Positions 1-9,421 are shown, counted from the first letter of the stretch. The stretch: 64,000 nt of DNA from an uncultured Acidobacteriota bacterium (GCA_951812665.1 CATOST010000032.1:227234-291233), one strand, 5' to 3'. Notes: generated from the sequence alone by a model not told the origin. Numbers and translations are program-made.

Positions 1-365
1 CCCACTATCCGAATGATCGATTCCATACCCTTCTGTCCGCCCGAGCTGCCCGAACGCCGGACCCGCAATCGTCCCAACGGCAACTGAACCTCATCGTAGA
101 CCACCAGGAGTTCCTCAGGATCGACGCCATAGTGAACAAGCAGCGAGCGAACCGCCACTCCACTGAGATTCATGTAGGTTTGCGGTTTTGCCAGAATCAG
201 GGATCCGCTCTCGCGTTCGACCCGGCAGACTCGGGACTTGCCGGCGGCGGGACCGAACCGGGCGGCGCTCAAATCCGCCAAGCGGTCGACCAGCATGAAC
301 CCCGCGTTGTGTCGGGTCGCTGCGTACCGGCGGCCCGGGTTGCCCAACCCAACGACCAGAAACAC
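1..365 (-). CDS. pth: Peptidyl-tRNA hydrolase, 3' part beyond window
   Basis: Recycles tRNA by cleaving the ester bond of peptidyl-tRNAs dropped from ribosomes; cytoplasmic. Translating the minus strand from the GTG at 365 gives MFLVVGLGNPGRRYAATRHN, the typical Pth N-terminus with the catalytic His in the TRHNAGF motif. Further on come KPQTYMNLSG and a VVYDEVQLPLGR-like stretch carrying the conserved Asp. About 121 codons are visible; the C-terminus lies past base 1. The gene starts 5 bases after the rplY stop, so the two are very likely co-transcribed, an order known in many bacteria. The GTG start is chosen because it sits directly before the conserved LVVGLGNPG strand. The identification is firm. 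Confidence 0.93.
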   Translation of the reverse strand, partial: MFLVVGLGNPGRRYAATRHNAGFMLVDRLADLSAARFGPAAGKSRVCRVERESGSLILAKPQTYMNLSGVAVRSLLVHYGVDPEELLVVYDEVQLPLGRLRVRRSGSSGGQKGMESIIRIV

Positions 366-370
366 CAGAG

Positions 371-1027
371 TTACTCCGCGGGTTGGCTTCCTTCCACCTG
401 ATCTCCTCCCGCCATCTCCGGTTCTGCGGTTTCGTCTTCCAGCATGATCTGATCGTCAGCCGTCTCGACCGATGGAGCCGCTATCGTCAGGATGGTCAGG
501 TCCGGATCGGAAAGGATCTTCACCTTGTCCGCATCCAGGTCCAGCTGTTCCACTCGTACCGAGTCTCCAATCTGCAGGTCGGTTACATCGACACGAATGT
601 GATCGGGCAAGTTCCCCGGGAGACACTCCAGATGGATCTCGCGCACTACCAAGTCCAGAATGCCTCCATGCATCTTCACACCCTCCGCCGTGCCCACGAT
701 CTCCACGGGTACGTCGAAGGCCATGGTCCGGTCCATGGATACGGCCATGAAATCGGCGTGGAGGAACTCTTCCCCAACCGGATCACGCTGGTGCGCTCGA
801 ATCAGGACATCTCTCTCCTGGTCCTGGTAATTCAAAGTGAAAATCGTATTGTGGCCGGTATCGGAAAGCAGGATCCGGTCCAGATCTTTGGGATCTACGG
901 AGACGGCAACCGGCTCCATATTGCGACCGTAGACGATTCCAGGCACCCGTCCCGCGGCACGGAGCCTCCGGTTGGCGTTCTTCCCGAACTCTTGGCGTAT
1001 CTGCGACTCTACCGTCAATCGAGGCAT
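371..1027 (-). CDS. rplY: 50S ribosomal protein L25, long CTC form
   Basis: Binds 5S rRNA in the large ribosomal subunit. The 218-residue product is the longer CTC/TL5 type: an N-terminal L25 beta-barrel (about 1-95, with GRVPGIVYGRN near residue 27) and a C-terminal TL5-like domain (about 100-185). An acidic tail of about 30 residues is rich in Glu and Asp. It lies between prs and pth, the classical prs-rplY-pth order, and probably shares their transcript. No oddity was seen apart from the acidic tail, which is common in this subfamily. Confidence 0.95.
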   Translation of the reverse strand: MPRLTVESQIRQEFGKNANRRLRAAGRVPGIVYGRNMEPVAVSVDPKDLDRILLSDTGHNTIFTLNYQDQERDVLIRAHQRDPVGEEFLHADFMAVSMDRTMAFDVPVEIVGTAEGVKMHGGILDLVVREIHLECLPGNLPDHIRVDVTDLQIGDSVRVEQLDLDADKVKILSDPDLTILTIAAPSVETADDQIMLEDETAEPEMAGGDQVEGSQPAE

Positions 1028-1107
1028 TTCCTCCTACTCCTCATTCCTGTGTTCGAACCGCTCTGAGAAAACGGGCAACTCGCGCAACTCGGTTTCCGCA
1101 TTCAGGA

Positions 1108-2049
1108 TCAGCTGACAAACAGCCGGCTCACCGAGGTTTCCTCGTGGATCGACCGGATCGCCTCGCCCAACAGGCCGGCGACGCTCAAGGTTTGAATCTT
1201 GGGAATCCGCTTTTCCGGGCTGATCCACACGGTGTTGGTGACGATAATTCCTTCGAAGTGCGATTCGCGAAGGCGTTTCACGGCCGGCCCCGAAAGGACG
1301 GCGTGGGTGGCAGCGGCGAAGAGCCTCCGGGCTCCCTGCTTCCTCAGGGCGTCCGTGGCCTGAACCAGGGTCCCCGCCGTGTCGACCATGTCATCGATGA
1401 TGACCACATCCCGGCCGTCTACATCGCCCACGATGCGCATGACCTCAGCCGTGTTCACCCCGACCCGGCGCTTGTCGATGACGGCCAGATTGGCTCCCAT
1501 TCTCCGAGCGTAGAACCGGGCCCGCTCCACGCCTCCCGCGTCGGGTGAAACCACCGTGGGCCGGATCAACGACATCTTGTTCTTCAAATGGGAGAGGATG
1601 ACCGGAGTGGCGAAGAGATGGTCCACCGGGATGTTGAAAAACCCTTGGATCTGTCCCACGTGCAGGTCCATGGAAAGGAGTCGATGGGTCCCGGCCGCCG
1701 TCAGCAGGTCCGCCACCAGCTTGGCCGAGATGGGCACTCGGGGTTTGTCCTTACGGTCCTGACGGGCGTAGCCGTAGTAGGGAACCACGGCCGTGACTCG
1801 CCGTGCCGATGAACGCCGAAAGGCATCCAGCATGATCAGGAGTTCCATCAGGTTTTCGCCCACCGGCGGGCAGGTGGGCTGAACCACGAAGACGTCCTTT
1901 CCTCGCACGTTCTCGAGAATCTGGAAATTGACCTCGCCGTCGCTGAATCGGGTCAGGTTCGCCCGACCCAGAGGTTCTCCCAAATGGTGGCAGATCTCCT
2001 CCGTGAGAGGGGCATTGGCGCTGCCTGTAAAGATCTTCAAAGTGGACAT
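1108..2049 (-). CDS. prs: Ribose-phosphate pyrophosphokinase
   Basis: Makes PRPP from ribose 5-phosphate and ATP, feeding purine, pyrimidine, His, Trp and NAD synthesis; cytoplasmic. The 313 residues match the usual class I length. Visible motifs are FSDGEVNFQI near residue 36, YYGYARQDRKDKPRVPISAK near 91-110, DLHVGQIQGFF near 127, and the PRPP-binding loop VVIIDDMVDTAGTL near 214-227. It lies between ispE (upstream) and rplY (downstream) on the same strand, the conserved ispE-prs-rplY-pth arrangement. The start MSTLKIFTGSAN fits the family. Confidence 0.96.
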   Translation of the reverse strand: MSTLKIFTGSANAPLTEEICHHLGEPLGRANLTRFSDGEVNFQILENVRGKDVFVVQPTCPPVGENLMELLIMLDAFRRSSARRVTAVVPYYGYARQDRKDKPRVPISAKLVADLLTAAGTHRLLSMDLHVGQIQGFFNIPVDHLFATPVILSHLKNKMSLIRPTVVSPDAGGVERARFYARRMGANLAVIDKRRVGVNTAEVMRIVGDVDGRDVVIIDDMVDTAGTLVQATDALRKQGARRLFAAATHAVLSGPAVKRLRESHFEGIIVTNTVWISPEKRIPKIQTLSVAGLLGEAIRSIHEETSVSRLFVS

Positions 2050-2105
2050 GGAATCAATCCGGAGCCGACACGCTTCCGGACCCCATATGATCGGAACCGA
2101 AGTGG

Positions 2106-3041
2106 TCAGGCCAGAATGTCGAGCCCCGATTTTCTCAGTAGTTTTCTATAACGTCTTCTGGAAAGAGTGGAGCAGAATAACAGTTCTCCGCCTTCCTGAC
2201 AGGCGGATGGCTTTTCCCGCCGTTGGCGCCGGTCCCGGCACCCCAAGCCCATGAGCGTCGAGCCGCTCCCACAAACCATGACTCTCTCGCAACCCAAGGC
2301 GATGAGGGCTTTTCCCGCCTCTTCGAGAAAGCCGTAGCGCTGGAACAGCAGCGTTTCGAAGTCGTTCTCCAGATGGGTCCAATGCAGACCGTTTCTGAAG
2401 CGTGAGAAGCGATGGATTGTATTCTTCGTCCAGGACCTTGTCAACCTTTCGCCACCCTCCCAGACGCCCCAATTCCGCATGGAATACACCGCCTTCGTGG
2501 AGAGACCGCGGCCCGGATAAAGGAGCACGATGTCCACGGAGCGCCTGAGGTCCGGCAAGGGAGTGATGAGTTCTCCCCTACCTGCTCCCAGAGCGGACCC
2601 TCCGCGGAGGAAGAACGCGACGTCGGAGCCGAGTTCTGCCGCCAACGCAGTCAGGCCGGAGAGACTGAATCCGCAACCCCACAGCTGGTTCAGTCCCAGG
2701 AGGGTCACCGCCGCATTCCCCGAACCGCCTCCGAGGCCGGCCCCCAGAGGAATTCTCTTGTTCAGGATCAATTCCACTCCGGAGGAAACGCCCGCCTTCC
2801 GCTGCAGCAGCCGGGCGGCGCGGTGCACCAGGTTCTCGGGTCCCGCTGGGGCGGCCCGGCCACGAACCTGAATCCGAATCTCCGGATCTGCCGTGACCCG
2901 CAGGATCAGCTCGTCCTTCAGGTCCAGCATCTGGAAGACGGTTCGCAACTCGTGAAACCCGTCCTCCCGAAGACCCAGAATCTTCAGAATCCAGTTGGTC
3001 TTGGCAAAGGAGGGGAGAGCAAGTGAAGACAATGAAACCAA
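2106..3041 (-). CDS. ispE: 4-diphosphocytidyl-2-C-methyl-D-erythritol kinase
   Basis: GHMP kinase that phosphorylates CDP-ME in the MEP isoprenoid pathway. The 311-residue product has the N-terminal substrate motif in the variant form SFAKTNW (family usual: PAKINL), then REDGFHEL at 25-32. The ATP loop IPLGAGLGGGSGNAA is at about 97-111. A C-terminal glycine-rich motif VCGSGSTLMGLG is also present. It lies 56 bases upstream of prs. The 40-residue C-terminal tail is very Arg-rich (RRYRKLLRKSG). The start at 3041 is the first in frame; a later start near LALPSFAK is possible. Confidence 0.9.
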   Translation of the reverse strand: MVSLSSLALPSFAKTNWILKILGLREDGFHELRTVFQMLDLKDELILRVTADPEIRIQVRGRAAPAGPENLVHRAARLLQRKAGVSSGVELILNKRIPLGAGLGGGSGNAAVTLLGLNQLWGCGFSLSGLTALAAELGSDVAFFLRGGSALGAGRGELITPLPDLRRSVDIVLLYPGRGLSTKAVYSMRNWGVWEGGERLTRSWTKNTIHRFSRFRNGLHWTHLENDFETLLFQRYGFLEEAGKALIALGCERVMVCGSGSTLMGLGCRDRRQRREKPSACQEGGELLFCSTLSRRRYRKLLRKSGLDILA

Positions 3042-3094
3042 TCAGACCATGGAATAAGTGAGCCTCGTGGATTTCCCGCGACGGCTGCCGCAGA

Positions 3095-5083
3095 TCACGG
3101 GGCTTTTGACGAGAGGCGCTGCTTCAGGTCAGCCACCTTCCGTTGGAGTCTTTGGAATTCCTCGTCGGTGGCCACGCGCACGCCCCGCTCGTAATACTGA
3201 AGTGCGGTCTTGGGCTGACCGAGCTCGATGTACAGATCTCCCAGATGATCGAAAATCGTCGGATCCTCGATCAGCCGAGCCGCCCGTTTGAGATTGACCT
3301 CGGCCTCATCGAAGCGATCCAGCTTGAAGTAGACCCATCCCAGGCTGTCCAGATAGGCTCCGTTGTACGGGTCCATTTCCGTCGCTTTCCTGATGTAGGC
3401 CAACGCTTCGTGGAGACGGATTCCCCGATCCGCCCACATGTAGCCCAGATAGTTGAGAACGCCGGGATGGTCCGGATTCGACTCCAGAATCATCTTGAAT
3501 TCGGCTTCGGCATCAGGAAGTTTCTCCTGTCTTTCGTAGACGGACGCGAGCCGAAACTTGAGGGGTTCACTATCCGGCTTGAGACCGAGTCCTTCCTTGA
3601 TGGCTTTTTCGGCTTTCCCGTAATTCTTGTGGTCCATGTAGAGTTGGCTGATGATGCGGTAATACCTCTCGGGGTCCTGCTCACGGCTGAGCCGGCTTTC
3701 CACGAGCTCCACCCCTTCCGACAGTCGATCGCTGGCCGAAAGCATCTGGGCTCGTGTCGCGAGGGCGTCCGGATCGCGCGGATGGTCCTGGAGCAGCTCT
3801 CCGGCCAGGGAAAGTGCCTCATCCAGCTTTCCCGCATCCTTCAAGACGTAGATGAGCATGGCCTTGTGACGGGGGTCGCCGGGTCGCCCCGCCAGCAACT
3901 CACGAAAAAGCCGGATGGCATCCTGGTACTGGCGTGATTCCTGGTGGACGTGGGCCAACGTCGTCTGGACCTGTTCTCGAAACTCCCACTCTTCCTGCGA
4001 ACTCGGGTTGCCCAGATCGGCAAGAAGCCGCTGCAACCGCCCGATGGCGCTCTCCCGTTCACCTCGAACAGCCTCGAGTCGAGACAACTCCAGGGTCGCC
4101 TGCATCTGCTTCGGATTGTTTTCCAGAATCCGGCTGAACAGTTCCGTGGCCTCTTCGTACTTGCGGGCCCGCATCAACGCCCGGCCCAATTCAAGCACCA
4201 ACGCCGGATCCTGCGGATTCTGCGCCATTCCCTTCCGCAGCAGATCGACAGCTTGGCCGTGACGGCCCTGTTGCCCCAAGAGCCTTCCAGTGCGCATCTG
4301 GAGTTCGGGGTCCGCCAGGAGCTGAGGGGCCGACAGATAAATCTCCACCGCCCGGTCCGTCCGTCCGGTCCGTTCGTACAAGTCTCCCAAGAAGCGAATG
4401 ACTTCGTGATGATCCTTTTGGACACTAAGCGCCTTTTCCAACGCCTGGATGGCCCCAATCGGGTCACCCAGCGCCGCCAGGGCTTGAGCATGTTGGAAGT
4501 GGGCCTCCACCAGGCCCGGCCGCAACTCGACCAGACGCGCGAGGACGGGCGCCGCCTTCCGGTGCTCACGCCGCCGCAGATGGAGATTCCCCAGTTGATA
4601 GAGAGCCTCGGCATGATCCGGATCCAACTCGATGACTCTGTTCAGTTCCGTGATTGCCTTCTCCGACAGCCTGTTCTGACCGCCGTGGTAATTGGAATAA
4701 AGCTGGCCCAGGAAGTAGTGGGCGCCGACGCTGTTGGGATCCTTCTCGATGGCCTGCTCGATCTCGGCGACGGCCCGGGAGACGTCGCCTGATCTGACCA
4801 GGGTGTGGGCGAATTCAATCCGGAGCTGGATGCTGTCCGGGTCGAGTTTCAGCGCCTTCTCGAACTCGGTCTTGGAGAGGCCGAAGTCCTTGTTGCCCGA
4901 GTGGAGCACACCCAGGGCAAAGTGATAGTAGGCTTGGGCCTGCCGGTTCGGCGGGGTCGGCACAGGCTCGACGGCCACAACGGTTCCGAGAATGACTCCA
5001 AATACCAATCCGGTCATAACGATTCGACGGCTATTGGCAAGAAAATTCAGGCCGATAGTACCCAACTCCGGGCGGGACGACAA
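3095..5083 (-). CDS. Exported TPR-repeat protein
   Basis: A 662-residue protein that is almost entirely tetratricopeptide repeats, about 16 helix-turn-helix units from residue 47 to the end. Typical TPR spacing is seen (ALKLDPDS, AIEKDPNS, VIELDPDHAEALYQLG, GYMWADRGIRLHEALAYI). A hydrophobic stretch at about 20-38 (IVMTGLVFGVILGTVVAV) is a signal peptide or membrane anchor, so the repeats should face the periplasm. Such proteins are scaffolds; partner and process cannot be told from sequence. It lies between ispE and a large exported propeller protein on the same strand. The start at 5083 gives 22 residues before the hydrophobic segment; the internal Met at about 23 (MTGLVFG) is an alternative. 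Confidence 0.85.
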   Translation of the reverse strand: MSSRPELGTIGLNFLANSRRIVMTGLVFGVILGTVVAVEPVPTPPNRQAQAYYHFALGVLHSGNKDFGLSKTEFEKALKLDPDSIQLRIEFAHTLVRSGDVSRAVAEIEQAIEKDPNSVGAHYFLGQLYSNYHGGQNRLSEKAITELNRVIELDPDHAEALYQLGNLHLRRREHRKAAPVLARLVELRPGLVEAHFQHAQALAALGDPIGAIQALEKALSVQKDHHEVIRFLGDLYERTGRTDRAVEIYLSAPQLLADPELQMRTGRLLGQQGRHGQAVDLLRKGMAQNPQDPALVLELGRALMRARKYEEATELFSRILENNPKQMQATLELSRLEAVRGERESAIGRLQRLLADLGNPSSQEEWEFREQVQTTLAHVHQESRQYQDAIRLFRELLAGRPGDPRHKAMLIYVLKDAGKLDEALSLAGELLQDHPRDPDALATRAQMLSASDRLSEGVELVESRLSREQDPERYYRIISQLYMDHKNYGKAEKAIKEGLGLKPDSEPLKFRLASVYERQEKLPDAEAEFKMILESNPDHPGVLNYLGYMWADRGIRLHEALAYIRKATEMDPYNGAYLDSLGWVYFKLDRFDEAEVNLKRAARLIEDPTIFDHLGDLYIELGQPKTALQYYERGVRVATDEEFQRLQRKVADLKQRLSSKAP

Positions 5084-5173
5084 CCGCCCGGAAGGGAAGC
5101 GAGACGCGAGGAGTGAGAAGTGAGAGCGAAAAGTGGAGAGGCAAGAATGGTGAGCTGGGAAACTGTTTCGGCG

Positions 5174-8086
5174 TCAATCGATGACCTGCGGAGGGATGAT
5201 CGATATCTTTTCGAGATCTTCCGTAAAGATGAGCTCCAACACCACGATCGGTTGGTCGGACGAGACGGTGATGGAGCCGCCGATGGTCGCCGGCAGACTG
5301 GGAAAGATCTCGTGAGCCATCTTGATCTGGCGGTGCCCCTGGTCCAAGGTCAGGGTCCTTTCCTCTACCAACGGGTTTCCACCGGTGGAGCGGACCGTCA
5401 GCTTCACCGTCGCCGTCGGGCCGGGACCGGGATAGAGAAACACCAGACCGGTCCTGTACTTCTCGACTCCTCCGTGGGCAAGGTAGGGTAGAACATACTC
5501 CCTGGACGGCGCCGGCACGGCCGGGGTGCCGATCATGCCCTTTCCGGAAAAGAGCTGCAATTCGGCGCTGCCCACCAGCCCCGGCTGCGAGCCGTCGATC
5601 TGAATCCAGCCGGACACCAGACCTCCCGTGTCCATGAGGTTCGGAAAGACGGAGGCCATTTCCATGCGCAGGCCCTCTCCGGGAGCCAGCTCCAGCAGCG
5701 GCGATTCCTCCACCGATTTTCCTTCATCGTCCCTCAGGGTGAGTTGGACCGTCATCTCTTCAGTGCCCTGGTGCACCAGGTTGACGTGGGTCTGGCTGCC
5801 TCCGAAGGTCACCGCCTGCGGCAGGTAGAGAGTCTCGGCCGGGACGACTCCGGGGGCTTCCACCACCAGTCCGTCCACCATGGCCATGCGCTCCTCATCG
5901 AACCAGCGTTGGAAGGCCATGATCCCCTGCTCGCTCTCCACCGTGATGTAGGAGCCGTCGTAGCCGTTACTGGTCAAGGGCCGGCAGGTCGCCTGTTCAG
6001 GGTCCTCACAAGCGGCCAGACTGTCATCGGCGCATGGCTGCCCGTTATCCGAGCAGGTCCCGCGCTGACAGAAGAAGTCGTCCAGGAAGATTCCGCCGGT
6101 GGTAAAGCACTCGAAGGCGAGTCCTTGAAAGAAACCGATCTCTTCTCCCAGAGGTCCCCGCACCACCAGGCCGCCGAGGGTGTCTCGAGTATCTTCGAGA
6201 ACCACGGCTCCCTCGGCCGTGTGGAGGCGGACGGAGATCTGCGTGTTGTTGGAGTTGGGATTGAGAACATAAAGCTCAGTGGTAAAGCCGTCCTTGACCC
6301 GAACTTCGGGAAGGACGACTTTTTGCGCCGTCGTGGAGTACAAGGAGGCTGCATCCAGACGGCGCCGTTCCCCGCGATCCCCGATCCTGAAGAACCCCTG
6401 GGCCTGGGCTTGGTCATCGTCCAGCAGCATCCACCCTTCCATGAACTGATTGCGGTCGGCGCTGACCACTTCCCGAACCGTGGTGGACAACTGTCCCTGG
6501 GGAACGATGGTCAGGTTGGTGGGATTCTCACCGAACTCCACGATGTCTTCCGTGTCGTTCAAATCCTGAAATCGGATCCCCCCGACGTTGACTCCCCGAG
6601 CCATGATGTCGCTGGTCCGGGAAGAGAGGTTGGTCAGGTTCACCGCGGTAAACCATTCCTGGGAACTCAACAGGTAGGGGAGGAACAGCCGGCGGCTGGG
6701 GCGCAACAGTTCGACGGTGCCGAGGTTGAAGTTGACCGCGGTGATCGCCTCTCCGTCGGGACTCACGGCCACGTCCAGAGGTGCCCCCGGAACCTGGGGC
6801 CGGAGGTCCTCGCTGGCGCCCCGCAACTTCTGACCCACCAATATGGGTTGCAGGAGTTCGCCCGTATTCAGCTTGAATTGCAGCAGGACGTCGTCCATGG
6901 GGGCACCCAGCATCATGGTGGTTCCGTCCAGGAAGACGGGACGGCTGGAGTCGCGGAAATCGGATGTGCGGGGCTGGAAAGTGACGACTTCCAGGCCGTC
7001 CGCATCGATGGTTCCGCTCTCATCGGGGACGGGAATCGGGACCAGTTCCAGGTTCAGATTGCTCAGCACCACGAACCACTTGCCGTCCGGCGTCGGCACG
7101 ATTTCCACCGGGACCCCACCCACCTCGAAGATCTTCACCACCTGTCCCGACTGGATGTCGAACAGAGTGGCCCGATCCCTCCCCAACTCGGCGAGGGTCT
7201 GCAGGGCCCCCAGTTGCCGGTCCGCCACCAGCCCGTACCGGCCGTCCGGAGAGATGGCGGCTCCCGCACCCACCTCGAAATCATGGGGAGGCGCTTGCTG
7301 TTCCGGATCCGGAATGATGGTCGTCACCGGAGAGAAGGAAGCGGTGTCCACAAGGGTGATGGCGTCCCTTTCTTCCGCGGGAGTCAGCAGGGTCGACCCG
7401 ACCGTGATGACGAAGAACCGGCTCCCATCGGGCGTCATACGGAGGGTCGTGGGTCGGGTTCCGCCCGGCATCTGGAGTCTGGGTTCCACTTCCTGGAGGG
7501 TCGTGGTGTCAAAGCGCAGGATCTCGTCGGTTCCCGACGAGGCCACGATGCCCAGGTCCCCGTCTCCCGAGAAGACCATGTTGTTGGCGACGGAGAAGAA
7601 AGCCTCCATCGCCAGGATCCGGACCTCAAAGGTGTCCACGTCGATGGCCGCGATCGCTCCCTGAACCGGCTGGGTTTCTTCCTGGGAGGCGTCGGCCCTG
7701 AAGGCGTCGGCCCGCCCATTTTCGTTGATGAACGCGCACAAGACCGCGACCCGGTCCCCGCCGGGCATGAGGGCGATGTGGCCCGGACTCTCGGGAACGT
7801 CCACGATGCCCAGAATCTCACCGGTCTTGGGATTGAAGGCCATGACCTTGTCCGAGAAGGTGTAGCTGACGAAGGCCTTGCTCGAGTCCGGAGTGAAGAC
7901 CACATTGGGAGAGAAATTGAGATCGCTCTGGCCGGGTCCGAGTATGAGGGGCACCTCGTTGGGATCGAAGTGCAGCTCGGCCTCGGGCTGGCTGGGATCC
8001 ACCGTCATGAATACGCGCTGGCCCCGGAGTGCCGATCCCCCCAGGCTCAGGAAGACGAACAGTAGAATCACAAGCTGGCGGCGCAT
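5174..8086 (-). CDS. Secreted beta-propeller protein with tandem surface modules
   Basis: A 970-residue exported protein starting MRRQLVILLFVFLSLGGSAL, a clean signal peptide. The first half (about 40-470) is a YVTN/NHL-like seven-bladed propeller with repeated blades of the type FTPDSSKAFVSYTFSDKVM, MPGGDRVAVLC, TPDGSRFFVITVG and SPDGRYGLVADRQ. The second half carries about four copies of a beta module beginning with an aromatic stretch and an 'N-L/V-N' strand: FTAVNLTNLSS, TTELYVLNPNSNN, THVNLVHQGTE and RTGLVFLYPG. The same module makes up the protein at 48665-49423. A Cys-rich insert (FFCQRGTCSDNGQPC) lies in the middle. The start at 8086 is preferred over an upstream in-frame Met because the signal peptide begins exactly there. 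Function unknown; cell-surface adhesion or binding is likely. Confidence 0.8.
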   Translation of the reverse strand: MRRQLVILLFVFLSLGGSALRGQRVFMTVDPSQPEAELHFDPNEVPLILGPGQSDLNFSPNVVFTPDSSKAFVSYTFSDKVMAFNPKTGEILGIVDVPESPGHIALMPGGDRVAVLCAFINENGRADAFRADASQEETQPVQGAIAAIDVDTFEVRILAMEAFFSVANNMVFSGDGDLGIVASSGTDEILRFDTTTLQEVEPRLQMPGGTRPTTLRMTPDGSRFFVITVGSTLLTPAEERDAITLVDTASFSPVTTIIPDPEQQAPPHDFEVGAGAAISPDGRYGLVADRQLGALQTLAELGRDRATLFDIQSGQVVKIFEVGGVPVEIVPTPDGKWFVVLSNLNLELVPIPVPDESGTIDADGLEVVTFQPRTSDFRDSSRPVFLDGTTMMLGAPMDDVLLQFKLNTGELLQPILVGQKLRGASEDLRPQVPGAPLDVAVSPDGEAITAVNFNLGTVELLRPSRRLFLPYLLSSQEWFTAVNLTNLSSRTSDIMARGVNVGGIRFQDLNDTEDIVEFGENPTNLTIVPQGQLSTTVREVVSADRNQFMEGWMLLDDDQAQAQGFFRIGDRGERRRLDAASLYSTTAQKVVLPEVRVKDGFTTELYVLNPNSNNTQISVRLHTAEGAVVLEDTRDTLGGLVVRGPLGEEIGFFQGLAFECFTTGGIFLDDFFCQRGTCSDNGQPCADDSLAACEDPEQATCRPLTSNGYDGSYITVESEQGIMAFQRWFDEERMAMVDGLVVEAPGVVPAETLYLPQAVTFGGSQTHVNLVHQGTEEMTVQLTLRDDEGKSVEESPLLELAPGEGLRMEMASVFPNLMDTGGLVSGWIQIDGSQPGLVGSAELQLFSGKGMIGTPAVPAPSREYVLPYLAHGGVEKYRTGLVFLYPGPGPTATVKLTVRSTGGNPLVEERTLTLDQGHRQIKMAHEIFPSLPATIGGSITVSSDQPIVVLELIFTEDLEKISIIPPQVID

Positions 8087-8142
8087 CACTGGACCATCAT
8101 GATATTTCGGCCGGAACCGGCCGTTCAATCCGCAGACGCTAC

Positions 8143-8526
8143 TCAAGTGGAGCGATCTCCCGACCGGGGATGGAGCATTCGGAAATCCAGACTTCGGACC
8201 AGGGACCGGTTCCAGAACCCGTTGACCTTCGATATCAGGGCCGGAGTCATTCCCCGGAGCACGCCCTCCCATTCGGAGTCGGGTACTCCGATCTCCAGGA
8301 TGCGGCCACGGAGCCGCAGAGGATCCGTCGCTGCGGCCAACGGTGCCCCGACGATCCGAGGCCAGAACTCACGCAAGAAGATCACGGCCACCTTCTCGTC
8401 GCGGGCGATCTCCTGCAGCCAGGGCAGAAAGAGAGATCCGACCGTTCTCATCGGCGCCGTCCGCGTGCTCCCACCAATCGGCGCCTCTTGGCTCGGGACT
8501 CGATTTCCCGGATCCGGTTGTCTCAT
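8143..8526 (-). CDS. DciA-like (DUF721) protein
   Basis: A small protein whose C-terminal two thirds match the DUF721/DciA family: FWPRIVGAPLAAATDP, the strand RGRILEIGVPDSEW, then LISKVNGFWNRSLVRSLDFRM. DciA proteins help load the replicative helicase in bacteria lacking DnaC. The frame opens with 25 residues of low-complexity Pro/Gly/Arg; the internal Met at residue 26 (MRTVGSLFLPWLQE) is probably the true start, giving about 102 residues. It is the last leftward gene of the first block. The family call is good; a role in this organism is inference. Confidence 0.75.
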   Translation of the reverse strand: MRQPDPGNRVPSQEAPIGGSTRTAPMRTVGSLFLPWLQEIARDEKVAVIFLREFWPRIVGAPLAAATDPLRLRGRILEIGVPDSEWEGVLRGMTPALISKVNGFWNRSLVRSLDFRMLHPRSGDRST

Positions 8527-8893
8527 GACCGCATCAGTCTAGCAAAATGAACCCGCGCCATGCCCTGATCTTTACGGATCAACGCCAGCAGTCCGTGGTG
8601 AAAGTCTCGCGTAGCACCGAGACCGGGGCTGCGCCCGCCGGACCAGGTGCGACGAGGGAGCATATTCAACCATATGTGACCGGGTCGCAACGCAGTCCGC
8701 CGGGATGCAGACCCGGTCGAATGCCGTGACGACTTTGGCCCCGGGCTGCCAGGCAAGACCGGTCGCCATTTCGCACCCGGGCCGACGCGGTTCCGTCTCC
8801 GCGGCCGGCTTCGAGTGCGAGTAAGCTTCCGAATCCTCGACTTGACAATAGGCGGAAGCCTCCCTTACATATCGACCCGCGCCTCGTTGACAA
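8527..8893. other. Intergenic region between divergent genes
   Basis: A 367-base gap between the divergent DciA-like gene and HNH gene. The open frames in it are short, Arg/Pro/Ser-rich and lack family features, so they are not called. The only recognisable element is the sigma70-like promoter at 8843-8872 facing the HNH gene. Confidence 0.6.
8843..8872 (+). promoter_or_regulatory. Sigma70-type promoter for HNH/DUF2064 pair
   Basis: A perfect -35 box TTGACA at 8843-8848 is followed after 17-18 bases by TTACAT/TACATA at 8866-8872. Transcription would begin near 8879, leaving a leader of about 15 bases before the GTG at 8894. Confidence 0.55.
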
Positions 8894-9421
8894 GTGGAAC
8901 ACACTCTGGTTCTCAACGCCACCTACGAGCCTCTTCAGATCATCGGTTGGAAACGTGCCGTCCGCATGGTCTTCCAGGAGAAGGTCGAAGTGGTGGCCGA
9001 ATATGACCGCGAGATCCGGAGTGTCTCGAACCGGATCCGGCTCCCCTCGGTCTTGCGCCTTCTACACTACGTCAAGCTCCGGCATGGGTGCCACCGGATC
9101 AAATTCAGCCGTGACAATCTGTACGCTCGAGACAATTATCGTTGCCAGTATTGCGGCTTGAAGGCGCCTCTCAACCAGCTCACTTACGATCACGTGATCC
9201 CCGTGGCCCAAGGCGGGATCAAAAGCTGGGAAAACATCGTCACCTGCTGCATCCAATGCAACCGGAAGAAGGGGAATCGCTCTCCGGCGCAGGCCAACCT
9301 GAGTCTGCTGAGAATCCCCAAGGCCCCCTCGGGTTTCCCCTTCCGCGTCCGTCTCCTTTTCCGCCAGCCGGCTGTTCCCGAGAGTTGGAAGGATTACATC
9401 TTCTGGCACGGGGGAACCTGA
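8894..9421 (+). CDS. HNH endonuclease family protein
   Basis: A 175-residue protein opening EHTLVLNATYEPLQIIGWKR, the signature start of a widespread chromosomal HNH family. The HNH core is CQYCG (about 91-95), YDHVIPVAQGG (about 106-116), then SWENIVTCCIQCNRKKG with the second Cys pair. This gives the two CxxC zinc knuckles around the catalytic His. The start is GTG at 8894. The stop overlaps the next start as TGATG, so it is translationally coupled to the DUF2064 gene. The physiological substrate of this subgroup is unknown; it is not part of an obvious restriction system here. Confidence 0.85.
   Translation: MEHTLVLNATYEPLQIIGWKRAVRMVFQEKVEVVAEYDREIRSVSNRIRLPSVLRLLHYVKLRHGCHRIKFSRDNLYARDNYRCQYCGLKAPLNQLTYDHVIPVAQGGIKSWENIVTCCIQCNRKKGNRSPAQANLSLLRIPKAPSGFPFRVRLLFRQPAVPESWKDYIFWHGGT

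Noticed and set aside
383..1066. A long plus-strand frame opposite rplY
   Set aside because: Antisense of a conserved ribosomal-protein gene; no family features, typical high-GC shadow.
5744..8065. A 773-codon plus-strand frame opposite the propeller protein
   Set aside because: Low-complexity Gly/Arg/His composition; the minus-strand gene has a signal peptide and propeller repeats.
8572..8922. A Cys-containing short frame in the 8.5-8.9 kb gap
   Set aside because: No start signal and random composition; overlaps the HNH start and its promoter antisense.
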